From positions 58,414,850 to 58,478,849 of the forward strand of contig NC_079219.1 of NCBI RefSeq assembly GCF_029633865.1: 64,000 nt of DNA. Reading direction: 5' to 3'. How positions within the stretch are numbered: the stretch's first letter is position 1; every line of letters starts with the position of its first letter. Shown in pieces: positions 1 to 12,100 of this stretch. The position numbers and the translations under genes were made by a program. This stretch comes from Lampris incognitus. Taxonomy: Eukaryota; Chordata; Actinopteri; Lampriformes; Lampridae. Below the pieces are notes generated by a model. That model ran no database searches. It saw nothing but the letters and a program-made list of their open reading frames with translations, and was not told the origin of the DNA.

Positions 1-1535
1 TCTCCCTGTTGAAGGTTTTTTGGGGGATTTGCTCCTTATCCGATGCGAGGGTCTATGGACAGGACGTCGTGAAGCCCACTGAGGTAAATCTGTAAGTTGT
101 GATGTTGGGTTCTACGAATAAAACTGACCTGACTCGTGTTTAGCATACAAAAGCCCCCCCCCCCCATGTGCAAGTGTATGGGTCCAAAGACGGTCCCCAC
201 AATTTCTTCCCGTTGAAGGTTTTTTGGGGGATTTGTTCCTTATCCGATGCGAGGGTCTACGGACAGGACGTTGTGTTGCTGTTAAGCCCACTGAGGTAAA
301 TCTGTAAGTTGTGATGTTGGGTTCTGCAAATAAAACTGACTTGACTTGTATTTAGCATACAAAAGCCCCCCCCCCATGTGAAAGCGTATGGGTCCAGAGA
401 CAGTCCCCACAATTTCTCCCTGTTGAAGTTTTGGGGGATTTGCTCCTTTTCCAATGCGAGGGTCTAAGGACAGGACGTCGTGAAGCCCACTGAGGAAAAT
501 CTGTATACGAATAAAACTGACTTGACTCGTATTTAGCATACAAAAGCCCCCCCCCTCCATGTGCAAGTGTATGGGTCCAAAGACGGTCCCCACAATTTCT
601 CCCTGTTGAAGGTTTTTTGGGGGATTTGCTCCTTATCCGATGCGAGGGTCTACGGACAGGACGTCGTGAAGCCCACTGAGGTAAATCTGTATACGAATAA
701 AACTGACTTGACTCATGTTTAGCATACAAAAGCCCCCCCCCCATGTGCAAGTGTATGGGTCCAAAGACGGTCCCCACAATTTGTTCCTGTTGAAGGTTTT
801 TTGGGGGATTTGCTCCTTATCCGATGCGAGGGTCTAAGGACAGGACGTCGTGAAGCCCACTGAGGTAAATCTGTATACGAATAAAATTGACTTGACTCCT
901 GTTTAGCATACAAAAGCCCCCCCCCCATGTGCAAGTGTATGGGTCCAGAGACGGTCCCCACAATTTGTTCCTGTTGAAGATTTTTTGGGGGATTTGTTCC
1001 TTATCCGATGCGAGGGTCTACGGACAGGACGTGGTGAAGCCCACTGAGGTAAATCTGTAAGTTGTGATGTTGGGTTCTGCAAATAAAACTGACCTGACTC
1101 GTGTTTAGCATACAAAAGCCCCCCCCCCATGTGCAAGTGTATGGGTCCAGAGATGGTCCCCACAATTTCTCCTGGTTGAAGGTTTTTTGGGGGATTTGCT
1201 CTTTATCCGATGCGAGGGTCTAAGGACAGGACGTCGTGAAGCCCACTGAGGTAAATCTGTATACGAATAAAACTGACTTGACTCATGTTTAGCATACAAA
1301 AGCCCCCCCCATGTGCAAGTGTATGGGTCCAGAGACGGTCCCCACAATTTGTTCCTGTTGAAGGTTTTTTGGGGGATTTGCTCCTTATCCGATGCGAGGG
1401 TCTAAGGACAGGACGTCGTGAAGCCCACTGAGGTAAATCTGTATACGAATAAAATTGACTTGACTCCTGTTTAGCATACAAAAGCCCCCCCCCCCATGTG
1501 CAAGTGTATGGGTCCAAAGACGGTCCCCACAAATT
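1..1535. repeat. Tandem satellite, ~185 and ~205 bp units
   Basis: Eight head-to-tail copies are marked by a core reading tccttatccgatgcgagg, starting near 33, 237, 444, 630, 814, 998, 1200 and 1382. Spacing alternates between a short class (182-186 bp) and a long class (202-207 bp). The long class keeps an extra stretch around ttgtgatgttgggttct. Each unit carries a C-run of 8-14 bases. The array runs off the left edge and ends near 1535. It shares its core with a single dispersed element at 12.69-12.83 kb. Open frames here recur once per repeat and are not genes. Confidence 0.93.
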
Positions 1536-2030
1536 CTGACAGAACTAGGCCTGGAAGACTTGAGGGAGAAACGTCCTACGGCCGACTGCTCACATCCCGT
1601 GCCGACCCATCATGCCTTGCGACTGCCTGCACGAAGAGGGGAATAATAACAATGCAACATTTTTTTAAAAACCCCAGCCAGCTTCGTTAATATGAAACAC
1701 CGTCACCAGTGACACGGGGGGGGGGGGATGCACAAACCCCTGGGACACCGCTACCCCCCCCCCATCTTCCCCGAGACAGACGTCCAGACAGACAGACAGA
1801 CAGACAGACAGACCCTGCATATAAATAGGAACATGGCAGGCCTGCTCCACCATGCCAGCAGCGCCCCCACCAAAACAATACCGCGCCACACGCACACGCA
1901 TACACACGCACACATACACACGCACTCACACGCACGCACGATGCTCGCTGCCACTTTACCGGGAGACGGACCCACATTGGGGGGGGGGGAGGCACAGCGG
2001 GGGGTAATAAAGCCCCATAATACCCCGGTG
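1536..2030. other. Intergenic, simple-sequence rich
   Basis: No gene is recognised. The stretch holds a CAGA run (about 1787-1814), a CA-rich run (about 1888-1935) and several homopolymer G or C runs. Confidence 0.6.
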
Positions 2031-3180
2031 CCTTATACGGGGCTATTTATAAATACCCCGTGCTGGACCGGCCGCTGGCTCGGCTTTCTGCTCGTCCGTA
2101 CCGGCTGGGTGTAAGCCGGGAGCCCCGCGGCCGAAGTGCCGCGTAAAATGACAACGGACGGCCGCTTTGTTTTGGCAGGGGCACCATTTTGAACAATAAG
2201 CTCCGGGTGATTCTGACGGTGCAGCCCGGTCCACGCCAGCCGGGCTGCACCGCGGCGGCTCCGGCGTGTCGGCTAAACACCCCCCCCTCTCTCTCTCTCT
2301 CTTCGCGGAGGCCTTTTCATAACCTCCCCCCTCCCTCCTCCTCTTCCTCCTCCTGCTCTTCCTCCTCCTGCTCTTCCTCCTCCTGCTCTCCTTTCTCATC
2401 CACGCATCCCCCGCCGACTCCGCTCACCTTCTCTCTGCGGGGCTCCCAGGGCTCTCTCCGGGCTGAAGTACGACATCATCCCCGCCAACACGATCACCCA
2501 GCAGTGTCGACGCATCGTCGCGGCGTCCGCGGCACCACCATCCGAGCGACGCCGCCGCCGGTCCTCCGCCGTCCCCCCTCCACAGCCGGTCTAACCGTGT
2601 CTGCTCCGTAGCACCGTCTACCCCCACCCCACCACCTCCACCACCACCTCCTCCTTCTAATAATAATAAAGAGCGTCTCCGTCCTGTTGTGCTCGCCTCC
2701 TCCGTCTCGCTCCTCTCCGATCCGCAATTAAACACGGCGGTGCGGGAGACGCGCCGTCGGGCATCCCGTCCGAGACGGAACCGAGCCAGAGTGGAACCCG
2801 GAGCCGCTCTGGTACGCTGCGGTCTCCGGCGCCGAGCAGCGAAAACACGGTTAACCTCCGGCGAGGTGAACCATCCGCTGTGTGTTTTTTTTTTTTTTTA
2901 CTCCCCCCCTCCTCCTCCTCCTCCTCCTCTTCCTCCCCCCGCTCTCATCTATAGCGCTGTGAATGTGGGCTCGTCTGTGTTTTTCACCCTTAAACCCCCC
3001 TCCCCCCCCTGGCCTACGTCAGACACGGCGCGCGCTATCACGGTCCGCTCGTCATTGTGAGAATCCGGGATTGTCCGCGGACGCGTCTCACGCCAGCAGA
3101 ACCCGCTGCCGCCGCCGCGACACTACACCCTCCCCTGTGCGGCGTGCATGAGAGCCGGGCCCCGGCCTGAGACTCCAAAC
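2030..3180. promoter_or_regulatory. CpG-rich block, possible promoter
   Basis: This is the most CpG-dense stretch left of leng1, with CTCCTC-type pyrimidine runs, GC boxes and short open frames that look compositional. No conserved protein is recognised in either strand. A plausible splice donor on the minus strand lies near 2423 (gaag/gtgagc in minus sense). In human, LENG1 is followed by CNOT3, so a 5' end of another gene is possible. Neither direction nor identity can be settled here. Confidence 0.35.
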
Positions 3181-3384
3181 CACCTCTGCAGCCCGCATGG
3201 CATATTAACAACGATAAGGCTGGGATGGGCTCCAGCACGCCGCGACCCCCGGTTGGCATGATGGATGGAAGGGCCGGATAATCCAGAGGTCCGATTAAAT
3301 CCTTTATGAGACGATACGAGCCTGTCTCACGCCACAAGCAATCATCAGCTGGTCCATACGGCAGCGAACTCAGAGGAGCGGCAG

Positions 3385-3492
3385 CCCGGGTACCGTCACA
3401 GCCGGGACGCGAACCCGTGTCTCCCGCTCCGCAAGCGACAACGTTAACCAGTCGGCTAAAGGGTCCGACCCGTCAGCCAAGGGGCTAACGCG
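3385..3492 (-). mobile_element. Fossil LTR-like fragment (21.2-21.7 kb family)
   Basis: Read on the minus strand, it carries the tRNA-like block with gactggttaacg and the B-box-like gggttcgcgtcccgg. Both are shared with the 153-bp terminal repeats at 21.3-21.7 kb. It is an isolated, broken piece and looks old. Confidence 0.6.
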
Positions 3493-3640
3493 TCTGCTTA
3501 CCCATGCACGTTACGGTATTTAACAGGGAGCCAGTGGAGTTGCTGGATATTTACAGGGTGCAGCTACATGTAACACAAAATATGAAAAATAGACAAGTAA
3601 ATTAACTTGTCTGTGAATGTTCTCATTCATCCGGGTCATG

Positions 3641-4015
3641 GTTCTCCGAAGGAGTTGAATCACGTGCAACTGGACTTGGTATAATATCCGTGAAGACGTT
3701 CTGCCTCTCATCCAAGAGGCTTCCTCAGTTCGTGCCTTTCTGACTAGACCAAGCCAGTCTGACTGGCCGCTGATGAGACTCAGTATGTATCCTCTAGGAG
3801 GCGCTGTCAGAGCTATTGATATGCGTGGCTCTTTGTGTCCCGATGTTTACCAACGACTCCTAGAGGATAAATACTGAGTCTCATCAGCAGCCAGTCAGAC
3901 CAGCTTGGTCTAGTCAGAAAGGCAGGAACTGAGGAAGCCTCTTGGATGAGAGGCGGAACGTCTTCACGGATATATACCAAGTCCAGTTGCACTTGATTCA
4001 CCTCCTTTGGAGAAC
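3641..4015. mobile_element. Large inverted-repeat element
   Basis: The arm at 3641-3803 is closely matched by the reverse complement of 3854-4015 over about 160 bp, around a ~50-bp loop. The outer end reads gttctcc and the inner end cctctaggag. This is a MITE-like or back-to-back retrocopy structure. No transposase is present and the family is not identified. Confidence 0.85.
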
Positions 4016-4151
4016 AGTTAACTGAAAACCTCGACTCCCAATGCCTGAGTTTAAACTAACAAATAACCAAAAACTCAACTCATTACAACCGAGCTTTAAT
4101 TTAACAACTAACTGAACAGAGCTCACCTCATAACTACTGAACTGAAATTAT

Positions 4152-5402
4152 CATCATGTGCACACATCTACACCCTGACGCCCTACAGCCCCCAACACCC
4201 TGACGCCTTACAGTCCCCTAACACCCTGACGCCCTACAGCCCCCAACACCCCAACACCCTGACGCCCTACAGCCCCCAACACCCCAACACCCTGACGCCC
4301 TACAGCCCCCAACACCCTGACGGCCTACAGCCCCCTAACACCCTGACACCCTACAGCCCCCTAACACCCTGATGCCCTACAGCCCCCTAACACCCTGACG
4401 CCCTACAGCCCCCTAACACCCTGATGTCCCCTAACACCCTGACGTCCTACAGCCCCCTAACACCCTGATGTCCCCTAACACCCTGACATCCTACAGCCCC
4501 CTAACACCCTGACGCCCTACAGCCCCCAACACCCCAACACCCTGACGCCCTACAGCCCCCAACACCCTGACGCCCTACAGCCCCCTAACACCCTGACGCC
4601 CTACAGCCCCCTAACACCCTGATGTCCCCTAACACCCTGACGTCCTACAGCCCCCTAACACCCTGACACCCTACAGCCCCCTAACACCCTGGCGCTCTAC
4701 AGCTCCCTAACACCCTGACGCCCTACAGCCCCCAACACCCTGATGCCCTACAGCCCCCTAACACCCTGACATCCTACAGCCCCCTAACACCCTGATGCCC
4801 TACAGCCCCTTAACACCGTGACATCCTACAGCCCCCTAACACCCGGACACCCTACAGCCCCCTAACCCCCTGATGCCCCACAGCCCCCTAACACCCTGAC
4901 ATCCTACAGCCCCCTAACACCCTGATGCCCTACAGCCCCCTAACACCGTGACATCCTACAGCCCCCTAACACCCGGACACCCTACAGCCCCCTAACACCC
5001 TGACGCCCTACAGCCCCCTAACACCCTGACATCCTACAGCCCCCTAACACCCTGATGCCCTACAGCCCCCTAACACCGTGACATCCTACAGCCCCCTAAC
5101 ACCCGGACACCCTACAGCCCCCTAACACCCTGACGCCCTACAGCCCCCTAACACCCTGACGTCCTACAGCCCCCTGACGGCCTACAGCCCCTAACACCCT
5201 GATGCCCTACAGCCCCCTAACACCCGGACACCCTACAGCCCCCTAACACCCTGACGCCCTACAGCCCCCTAACACCCTGACGCCCTACAGCCCCCTAACA
5301 CCCTGACGCCCTACAGCCCCCTAACACCCTGACGTCCTACAGTCCCCTAACACCCTGATGCCCTACAGCCCCCTAACACCCTGGCGCCCTACAGCCCCCT
5401 AA
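4152..5402. repeat. 26-bp minisatellite with 130-bp higher-order repeat
   Basis: The unit is about 26 bp, of the form ccctaacaccctgacgccct followed by acagcc, present in more than 40 variant copies. Between 4761 and 5150 five variants (gacatc, gatgcc, gtgacatc, cggacacc, gacgcc types) recur in the same order. Anchors lie at 4761, 4891 and 5021, exactly 130 bp (5 x 26) apart. The array is C-rich on the plus strand and codes for nothing. Confidence 0.95.
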
Positions 5403-5404
5403 CA

Positions 5405-6290
5405 ACTCCAAAGCTACTGCTTAAATACTCTCTTGGAGTTGATCAGCAGGACGTGTGTTTAGGCTGCACCACTGTGGCAGGGAAAGCCAACAACACCTGG
5501 AAACAACTGAGCTGATGGGACAAATTGTGCGTTCTCACCCACTTGTGTCGCAGCACACAGAAACAGCCACGCACTTGCCCCCAAACCCTGCCTCACACAC
5601 TTTACTCTTTCAGTCTTTTTGCATAATTTGCACTTGTACTTGCTTATACTTGCACTCACAGACAACTTCTGGAAGATGCCTTTAAAACCAATAACCCCCC
5701 CCCCCCCCAGAAAATATGTGTGGGGTACCATGAAAACTATGACAGGAACGTCATCTCCAACTAAACCTATTATGACAGACAATGAAGTTTTTTTTGCCGA
5801 TGATCCATAACACTTGCTTTGCCAAATTTGAATCATTCAATAATTCTGTTAATCCATACAGCCTTCCCCAGACAGCCTCCGGATGTGGGCCACTTCAGGC
5901 AGTGATGCGGCACTGCTGGCCTTCTTCTGGCCCTGACAAAATGGATGTGAGCCTGAAGTGGCCCACATGTATAATAGCAAATATGGTCCAAATAGGCCAA
6001 ATCAAATGTGGGCCTTTTCTGGCAAAGATGCGGTGCTCTGGGCAACATGTGATCTGGATGTGACCCTGCAGCGCCCCGTGTGGTAAATGGTGAATATGGC
6101 CCAAATATCACAAAACACATATGGCCACCTTTGGCAAATATGTGGCACATGCGGCATTGCTATGGCTTGGTTCTGGCCCGGATCTGGCAAATAGGAGCGG
6201 ACCGCCCAAGTGCCATCATTCCACGTGGTATGTGGGCCGGATGAAAGTGTCGGGTGTGGGACGGGTCCGGGCCACAGCGGTTTTGTTATC
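5405..6290. repeat. Diverged repeat block with gatgtgggcc motif
   Basis: From about 5866 to 6285 a loose ~30-bp theme (atgtgggccacttctggc and variants) recurs on both strands. Its first part forms an inverted pair: cggatgtgggccacttcagg near 5880 against cctgaagtggcccacatg near 5953. Nothing gene-like is recognised in 5405-5866. Confidence 0.5.
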
Positions 6291-6404
6291 TGGGTCCATT
6301 ATCCAAACCGCTTATCCTGCTCTCAGAGTCGCGGGGATGCTGGAGCCTATCCCAGCAGTCATGGGGTGGCAGGCAGGGAGACACCCCGGACAGGCCGCCA
6401 GGCT

Positions 6405-6454
<50 letters not shown>

Positions 6455-6455
6455 G
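6291..6455 (-). mobile_element. SINE-B 3' fragment plus CA repeat
   Basis: The 3' half of the SINE described at 8084-8437, in reverse orientation, recognised by ggatgctggagcctatccca and ggacaggccgcca. It runs into a (CA)n tract at about 6408-6452. Confidence 0.85.
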
Positions 6456-6810
6456 TTATTATCAAATCAATCAAACAGTAAAGTCCACTTTTTTAATTGT
6501 CATAATGTTGGCAACGGTGATGAAATTACGCCCAGCAATGTGCCCTATTGTGTCCAATCAATACGGATATAATTCTTAGCTGATCTGAGCTAATGGCTAG
6601 TTGGGCCAAGTGCACCCAAATACTTAAAACTATTATACCTGCTAGCTAAGGCGGACCTGTCAGCATGATGGAAGATGTCAGGGAAACCCTTCGGTGTACG
6701 AAGACCAGGAAGGCTGCTGGGCCCGGGTGGCTGCAGCGCTTTTCCTTTGAAGAACTTCTGCAACTGAGCTGGCTCATGTGGCAATCAACCTTTCAGCCTC
6801 CTGTAGACAC

Positions 6811-6818
6811 ACACACAC

Positions 6819-6869
<51 letters not shown>
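6811..6869. repeat. (CA)n microsatellite
   Basis: About 60 bp of CA dinucleotides with two slips. Nothing else is recognised between 6456 and 6990 apart from this tract. Confidence 0.95.
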
Positions 6870-6991
6870 CACACATACGCTGTCTCTCTGTCATGGAAAA
6901 CCTCGCACATCAAACCGTTACCCAACTTCCATGTCCAGAAGAACACATTACTAGACCAACAGCTCTCACCTCAGTGATTATGAAATCTCTC

Positions 6992-7334
6992 CATTATCCC
7001 AACCACTTATCCTGCTCTGAGGGTCACCCGGGGATGCTGGAGCCTACCCCAGCAGGCATTGGACGGCAGGCGGGGAGACACCCTGGACAGGCCGCCAGGT
7101 CACCACACACACACACCTAGGGACAGTATAGTACGGCCGATTCACCTGACCTACATGTCTTTGGACTGTGGGAGGAAACCGGAGCCCCCGGAGGAAACCC
7201 ACACAGACACGGGGAGAACATGCAAACTCCACACAGAGGACGACCCGGGACGACCCCCAAGGTTGGACTACCCCGGGGCTCGAACCCAGGACCTTCCTGC
7301 TGTGAGGCGACTGCGCTAACCACCGCGCCGCCCT
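6992..7334 (-). mobile_element. tRNA-derived SINE-B, near full length
   Basis: On the minus strand it opens with ggcgcggtggttagcg and a B box ggttcgagccccgg, the pol III promoter parts of a tRNA-derived head. The middle carries cctccgggggctccggtttc and a CA interruption. The end is the body shared by all SINE-B copies in this window. Confidence 0.9.
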
Positions 7335-7636
7335 CTGGATAGAATTCTGCTCCAAAATCTTGTCAGCACAACAAAAGACAAAATGTCTTGGTGCAGGCTC
7401 GATAACCCAGGTAAGAAACTCACAGGTCGAAGCAGCTCATCTGGACACAACATTTATTGACAGAAATCATCATCATCTCGGTGACCTCTCCAGTCTGAGG
7501 AGGTGTAAAGCGCCACATGAAAATCTGCTCAGATTGCTGGACAACCCCACTGAGAAACTTTATGAATCAGCCCACCATAATAACATATTGAGCCTGGCCA
7601 ACAACGTTGCCTTTCTTTTTTTTTTTTTCCAAGTTT

Positions 7637-7797
7637 TTTTTTTTTTTTTTTGCATTTTTCCGCCTTTATTAGATAGCGATAGTCCAGAGAGACGGAAGAG
7701 AAAGGGAAAGACATGCAGCAAAGGGCCCAGGCGGATTCGAACCCAGGCCGCCGCAGTAAGGACTCAGCCTTATGTGGTATTCACTCTGCCAGGTGAG
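7637..7797 (-). mobile_element. tRNA-derived SINE-G (short, aataaaggc tail)
   Basis: On the minus strand a tRNA-like head with B box gggttcgaatccgcc is followed by ctttgctgcatgtctttccc and ends in aataaaggcgg before an A-rich tail. This is a common fish SINE type and is distinct from SINE-A, -B and -E. Confidence 0.8.
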
Positions 7798-8083
7798 CCC
7801 ACCAACATTGTCTCTGACCCAAACCGTGTCCCGAACAGTGAAGACAAATCAGTATCATCAAACCGGAGACACGGGGTTCCACAATCTAATAAGTTAGACT
7901 GAAGGACTCTTCTGTACACCGGTCAGTCCTGAAATACGCAGCTTAATCCCAGATCCATGTACACTGAAGGGCCTTGAATACGGAGATGCTGCGATGCAAG
8001 AAACACTTCAGACTGATCTGCCAAAGTATCATCATCATCACCATCATCATCATCATCGTATTGTATGTAGCAACTGCACATTG

Positions 8084-8437
8084 GGCGGCACGGTGGTGCA
8101 GTTGTTAGCATGGTCGCCTCATAGCAAGAAGGTTCTGGGTTCGAGCCCCGGGGTAGTCCAACCTTGGGGGCCGTCTCAGGACGTCCTCTGTGTGGAGTTT
8201 GCATGTTCTGTGTGGGTTTCCTCCGGGGGCTCCGGTTTCCTCCCACAGTCCAAAGACATGTAGGTCAGGTGAAGTAGCCGTACTACATTGTCCATATGTG
8301 TGTGTGTGTGTGTGTGTGTGATGGCCTGGCGGCCTGTCCAGGGTGTCTCCCCGCCTGCCGCCCAGTGACTGCCAGGATAGGCTCCAGCCTCCCTGAGAGC
8401 AGGATGAGTGGTTCAGATGATGGATGGATGGATGGAC
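8084..8437 (+). mobile_element. tRNA-derived SINE-B, full length with TSD
   Basis: It starts at gcggcacggtggtgcag, has A and B boxes (B: gggttcgagccccgg), a TG repeat at about 8297-8322 and a (TGGA)n tail. The 10-bp flank ctgcacattg occurs at 8074-8083 and again at 8438-8447, a target-site duplication showing retroposition. Confidence 0.93.
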
Positions 8438-8760
8438 CTGCACATTGTATATATGTACTTATCAGCATATACTTTCTGTATACTCCCTGGATATTTTTAA
8501 CTTTTTAAAACAGTAGTGCATTTTCATTTTATCTTATTCTCATTTTATTATTGCCGCGTTCATTTCTCCTGTTGCAAAATTTTGGAGTAGCCAAAAGATC
8601 CTCTCACTGCTTGTAGTACTTGTACATGAAGTATGTAACAAATACACCTTTGAGTCTAGAACGATGAACTCATGTCGGAGACGATTTATCGGTTTGGGAT
8701 GTCGGCTGTTCTGCAATTCAGCCTGGTGAAAACAACAGCCGGGGAAAGAACAGAACTGCT
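8438..8760. other. Intergenic, no feature seen
   Basis: AT-rich single-copy-looking sequence between the SINE and the leng1 3' end. Nothing recognised. Confidence 0.5.
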
Positions 8761-8761
8761 T

Positions 8762-8767
8762 TTTATT
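8762..8767 (-). terminator. leng1: Candidate leng1 polyadenylation signal
   Basis: The plus strand tttatt reads AATAAA on the leng1 strand, about 435 bases beyond the leng1 stop codon. It is the nearest canonical hexamer noticed in the right orientation. Confidence 0.55.
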
Positions 8768-9199
8768 CCATCAATGACGAAAACAGCATGAAAGATGAGG
8801 CGGTGGACGGACTTTCTGAAAGTCTCCATTCCGCCGTTGGCGAGTTTGGCAGTCGGCCCGTGTCCAACCTGCTGAAAAGATGAATTACAAAAATGCCAAT
8901 TTCCTTCTCAGTCTACTCGCCAGTTTTTCTTTTCAGAATCGCTGATACATTTTCAGAAAATGAATACCCAAAAGAAACACAGGAGACGTGGCACCGAGCT
9001 TCGTTTGACCCCGTCGACATCGTCACCACGAGGGCTACCGAGGAAGGGAAAACAAGTCGCCTATTCGGCATCTTAAACGTGTATTCTTCCGATTCCTCTT
9101 CCATGTTAACCACCACACACGCCTCGCTCTCCCGTTCCTCAGTAGTCCAGAGGCCAGACACAACCGCCACCGCCGGCAAAAAAAAAAAAAAGAAGCTTC

Positions 9200-12100
9200 T
9201 CATGACTTCAAAATTTCATCTCGCCAGCTGTCCCGGTCCCTCCTTTGGCGCTTGCGGGCGAGCTCTGGAAAATAGGCGCTGTTGTAGGGCCTGTCCCTCT
9301 CCTCCGTCTCCCGCCCTGCTTCCTTGTCCTTCCCTTTGCCGTCCCTCTGGTCCAGCAGGGCCTGGGCTCTCCTCCTCTCTTCCGCCTCTCGCTTCATACG
9401 CTCAGCACGCAGTCTCTCGATGGAGCTTTAAAAAGAGAAACAGAGTCGACAGCCTTGTTATCTCACTGTGACCACAGCCACACTCCCGTGTCACATTATT
9501 ACCCGTTTCCTCATGACTCACCACCGTCCTGAAGGGAAACCACCTCACTTCTCAACAGCTCTCCCTCTCTCTCTCTATATACAGTGCATCCGGAAAGTAT
9601 TCACACCCCTTCACTTCCCCCACATGTTGTTATGTTACAGCCTTATTCCAAAATGGATTAAATTCCTTTTTCTTCTCATCAATCTACACACAATACCCCA
9701 TAATGACAAAGAGAAAAAAGTTTTTGTAGAAATTTTTGCAAATTTATTAAAAATAAAAAACTGAAATATTACATGTAAATAAGTATTCACACCCTTTGCT
9801 GTGACACTCAACATTGAGCTCAGGTTCATCCTGTTTCCACTGATCATCCTTGAGATGTTTCTACATCTTGATTGGAGTCCACCCGTAGTAAATTCAATTG
9901 ATCGGACATGATTTGGAAAGGCACACACCTGTCTATATAAGGTCCCACTGTTGACAGTGCATGTCAGAGCAGAAACCAAGCCATGAAGTCAAAGGAATTG
10001 TCTGTGGACCTCCGAGACAGGATCGTATCGAGGCACAGATCTGGGGAAGGGTACAAAAACATTTCTACATCTTTGAAGGTCCCGAAGAGCACAGTGGTCT
10101 CCATCATTCGTATATGGAAGAAGTTTGGATCCACCAGGACTCTTCCTAGAGCTGGCCGCCCAGCCAAACTGAGCAATCGGGGGAGAAGGGCCTTGGTCAA
10201 GGAGGTGACCAAGAACCCGATGGTCACTCTGACAGAGCTCCAGCGTTCCTCTGTGGAGATGGGAGAACCTTCCAGAAGGACAACCATCTCTGCAGCCCTC
10301 CACCAATCAGGCCTTTATGGCAGAGTGGCCAGACGGAAGCCTCTGCTCAGTAAAAGGCACATGACAGCCCGCTTGGAGTTTGCCAGAAAGCACCTAAAGG
10401 ACTCTCAGACCATGAGAGAAACAAGATTCTCTGGTCTGATGAAACCAAGATTGAACTCTTTGGCCTGAATGCCAAACGTCACGTCTGGAGGAAACCAGGC
10501 ACCTCTCATCACCTTGCTAATACCATCCCTACAGTGAAGCATGGTGGTGGCAGCATCATGCTGTGGGGATGTTTTCCAGCTGCAGGAACTGGGAGACTAG
10601 TCAGGATGGAGGGAAAGATGAATGGAGCAAAGTACAGAGAGATCCTTGATGAAAACCTGCTCCAGAGCGCTCAGGACCTCAGACTGGGGCGAAGGTTTAC
10701 CTTTCAACACGACAACGACCCTAAGCACACAAGACAACGAAGGAGTGGCTTCGGGACAAGTCTGTGAATGTCCTTGAGTGGCCCAGCCAGAGCCCAGACT
10801 TGAACCCCATTGAACATCTCTGGAGAGACCTGAAAATAGCTGTGCAAATATAGGTGTGCCAAGCTTGTAGCTTCATACCCAAGAAGACTTGAGGCTGTAA
10901 TCGCTGCCAAGGGTGCCTCAACCAAGTATTGAGTAAAGGGTGTGAATACTTGTGTACATGCAATATTTCAGTTTTTTATTTTTAATAAATTTGCAAACAT
11001 TTATACAAAACCTTTTTCGCTTTGTCATTATGGGGTATTGTGTGGAGATTGATGAGAGAAGAAAAAGGAATTTAATCCATTTTCAAATAAGGTTGTAACA
11101 TAACAAAATGTGGGGAAAGTGAAGGGGTGTGAATACTTTCCGGATGCACTGTATATGTATAGATATAGATATAGATATATACTAACTGCAGCCATCACAC
11201 TGAGCAGTCTTGTGTTTCTCTGAAGCACCGCTGAAGTTGTGCAGAAGTGTGTCTGCTGCTGACGTCACAGGCAGAAAACACATGAACTGCCGTCTTCATA
11301 TGAGGTGAACTGCCGTCTTCATATGAGGTGAACCGCCGTCTTCATATGAGGTGAACCGCCGTCTTCAGGATTTTCTTGAACGCAGCCCACCCAATGTAGA
11401 GGCCCACCAGGAATTAAGGGTTGTGGCTGTCTCATTCGGGACGCCCTATTTGTACGCCGTCACCTGGGGATTAACATTAGACCAGTGGTTTTCAAAGTGT
11501 GAGGCCGCCTCCCCTGGGAGGCGCCAAAGAGTTTCAGGGGAGGCGCGGGGAAAAATAAGCAGGGAAAGAAAATGTCTGAACCCAGCAGCAAGCGCAGAAA
11601 GTATGAGGGTGTACATTTAAAGATGGGATTTTTTTGGACACAGACTCACTGCTTCCACTAGGGCGGAGAAAGCTATGCAGGCTATCCACGGCTGGTAGGG
11701 TTAACGACTGAACAATGGGTATTTTTCCCTGAGCGCGTTTTAAACTGTACTTACCAGGTCGGGTTAAGGCCTTATGCACGGTGTCAGGACACAGCATCGC
11801 ACACCAGTGGGTTGTGTACATTTTCATATTCGCTGTTCGGTTTTGTTAAAAGGTGATGGATATGTGTTCAATTTTCTTTTCTTCTACCTCAGAAACAGGC
11901 ACAAATAGGCACTGACCTGTATACTAATTCTTAACCACGTAACAGAGAACATGATTATTATTTCTATCATATCATATCATATCATACTATATTATATTAT
12001 ATTATATCATATTATATTAGTTGAGTGCTTCACAACCTGTACTGCATGATGGGTCGGTTTCTGTCTCAATGAATTTACCTACCACTGTTCTGCTGACGAG

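Noticed and set aside
257-1532. Repeated open frames with LWTHTLAHGGG-type peptides
   Set aside because: They follow the satellite period exactly and have no family resemblance; they are products of the tandem repeat.
4152-5402. CRISPR-like array
   Set aside because: The copies are contiguous 26-bp variants without unique spacers, in a vertebrate genome.
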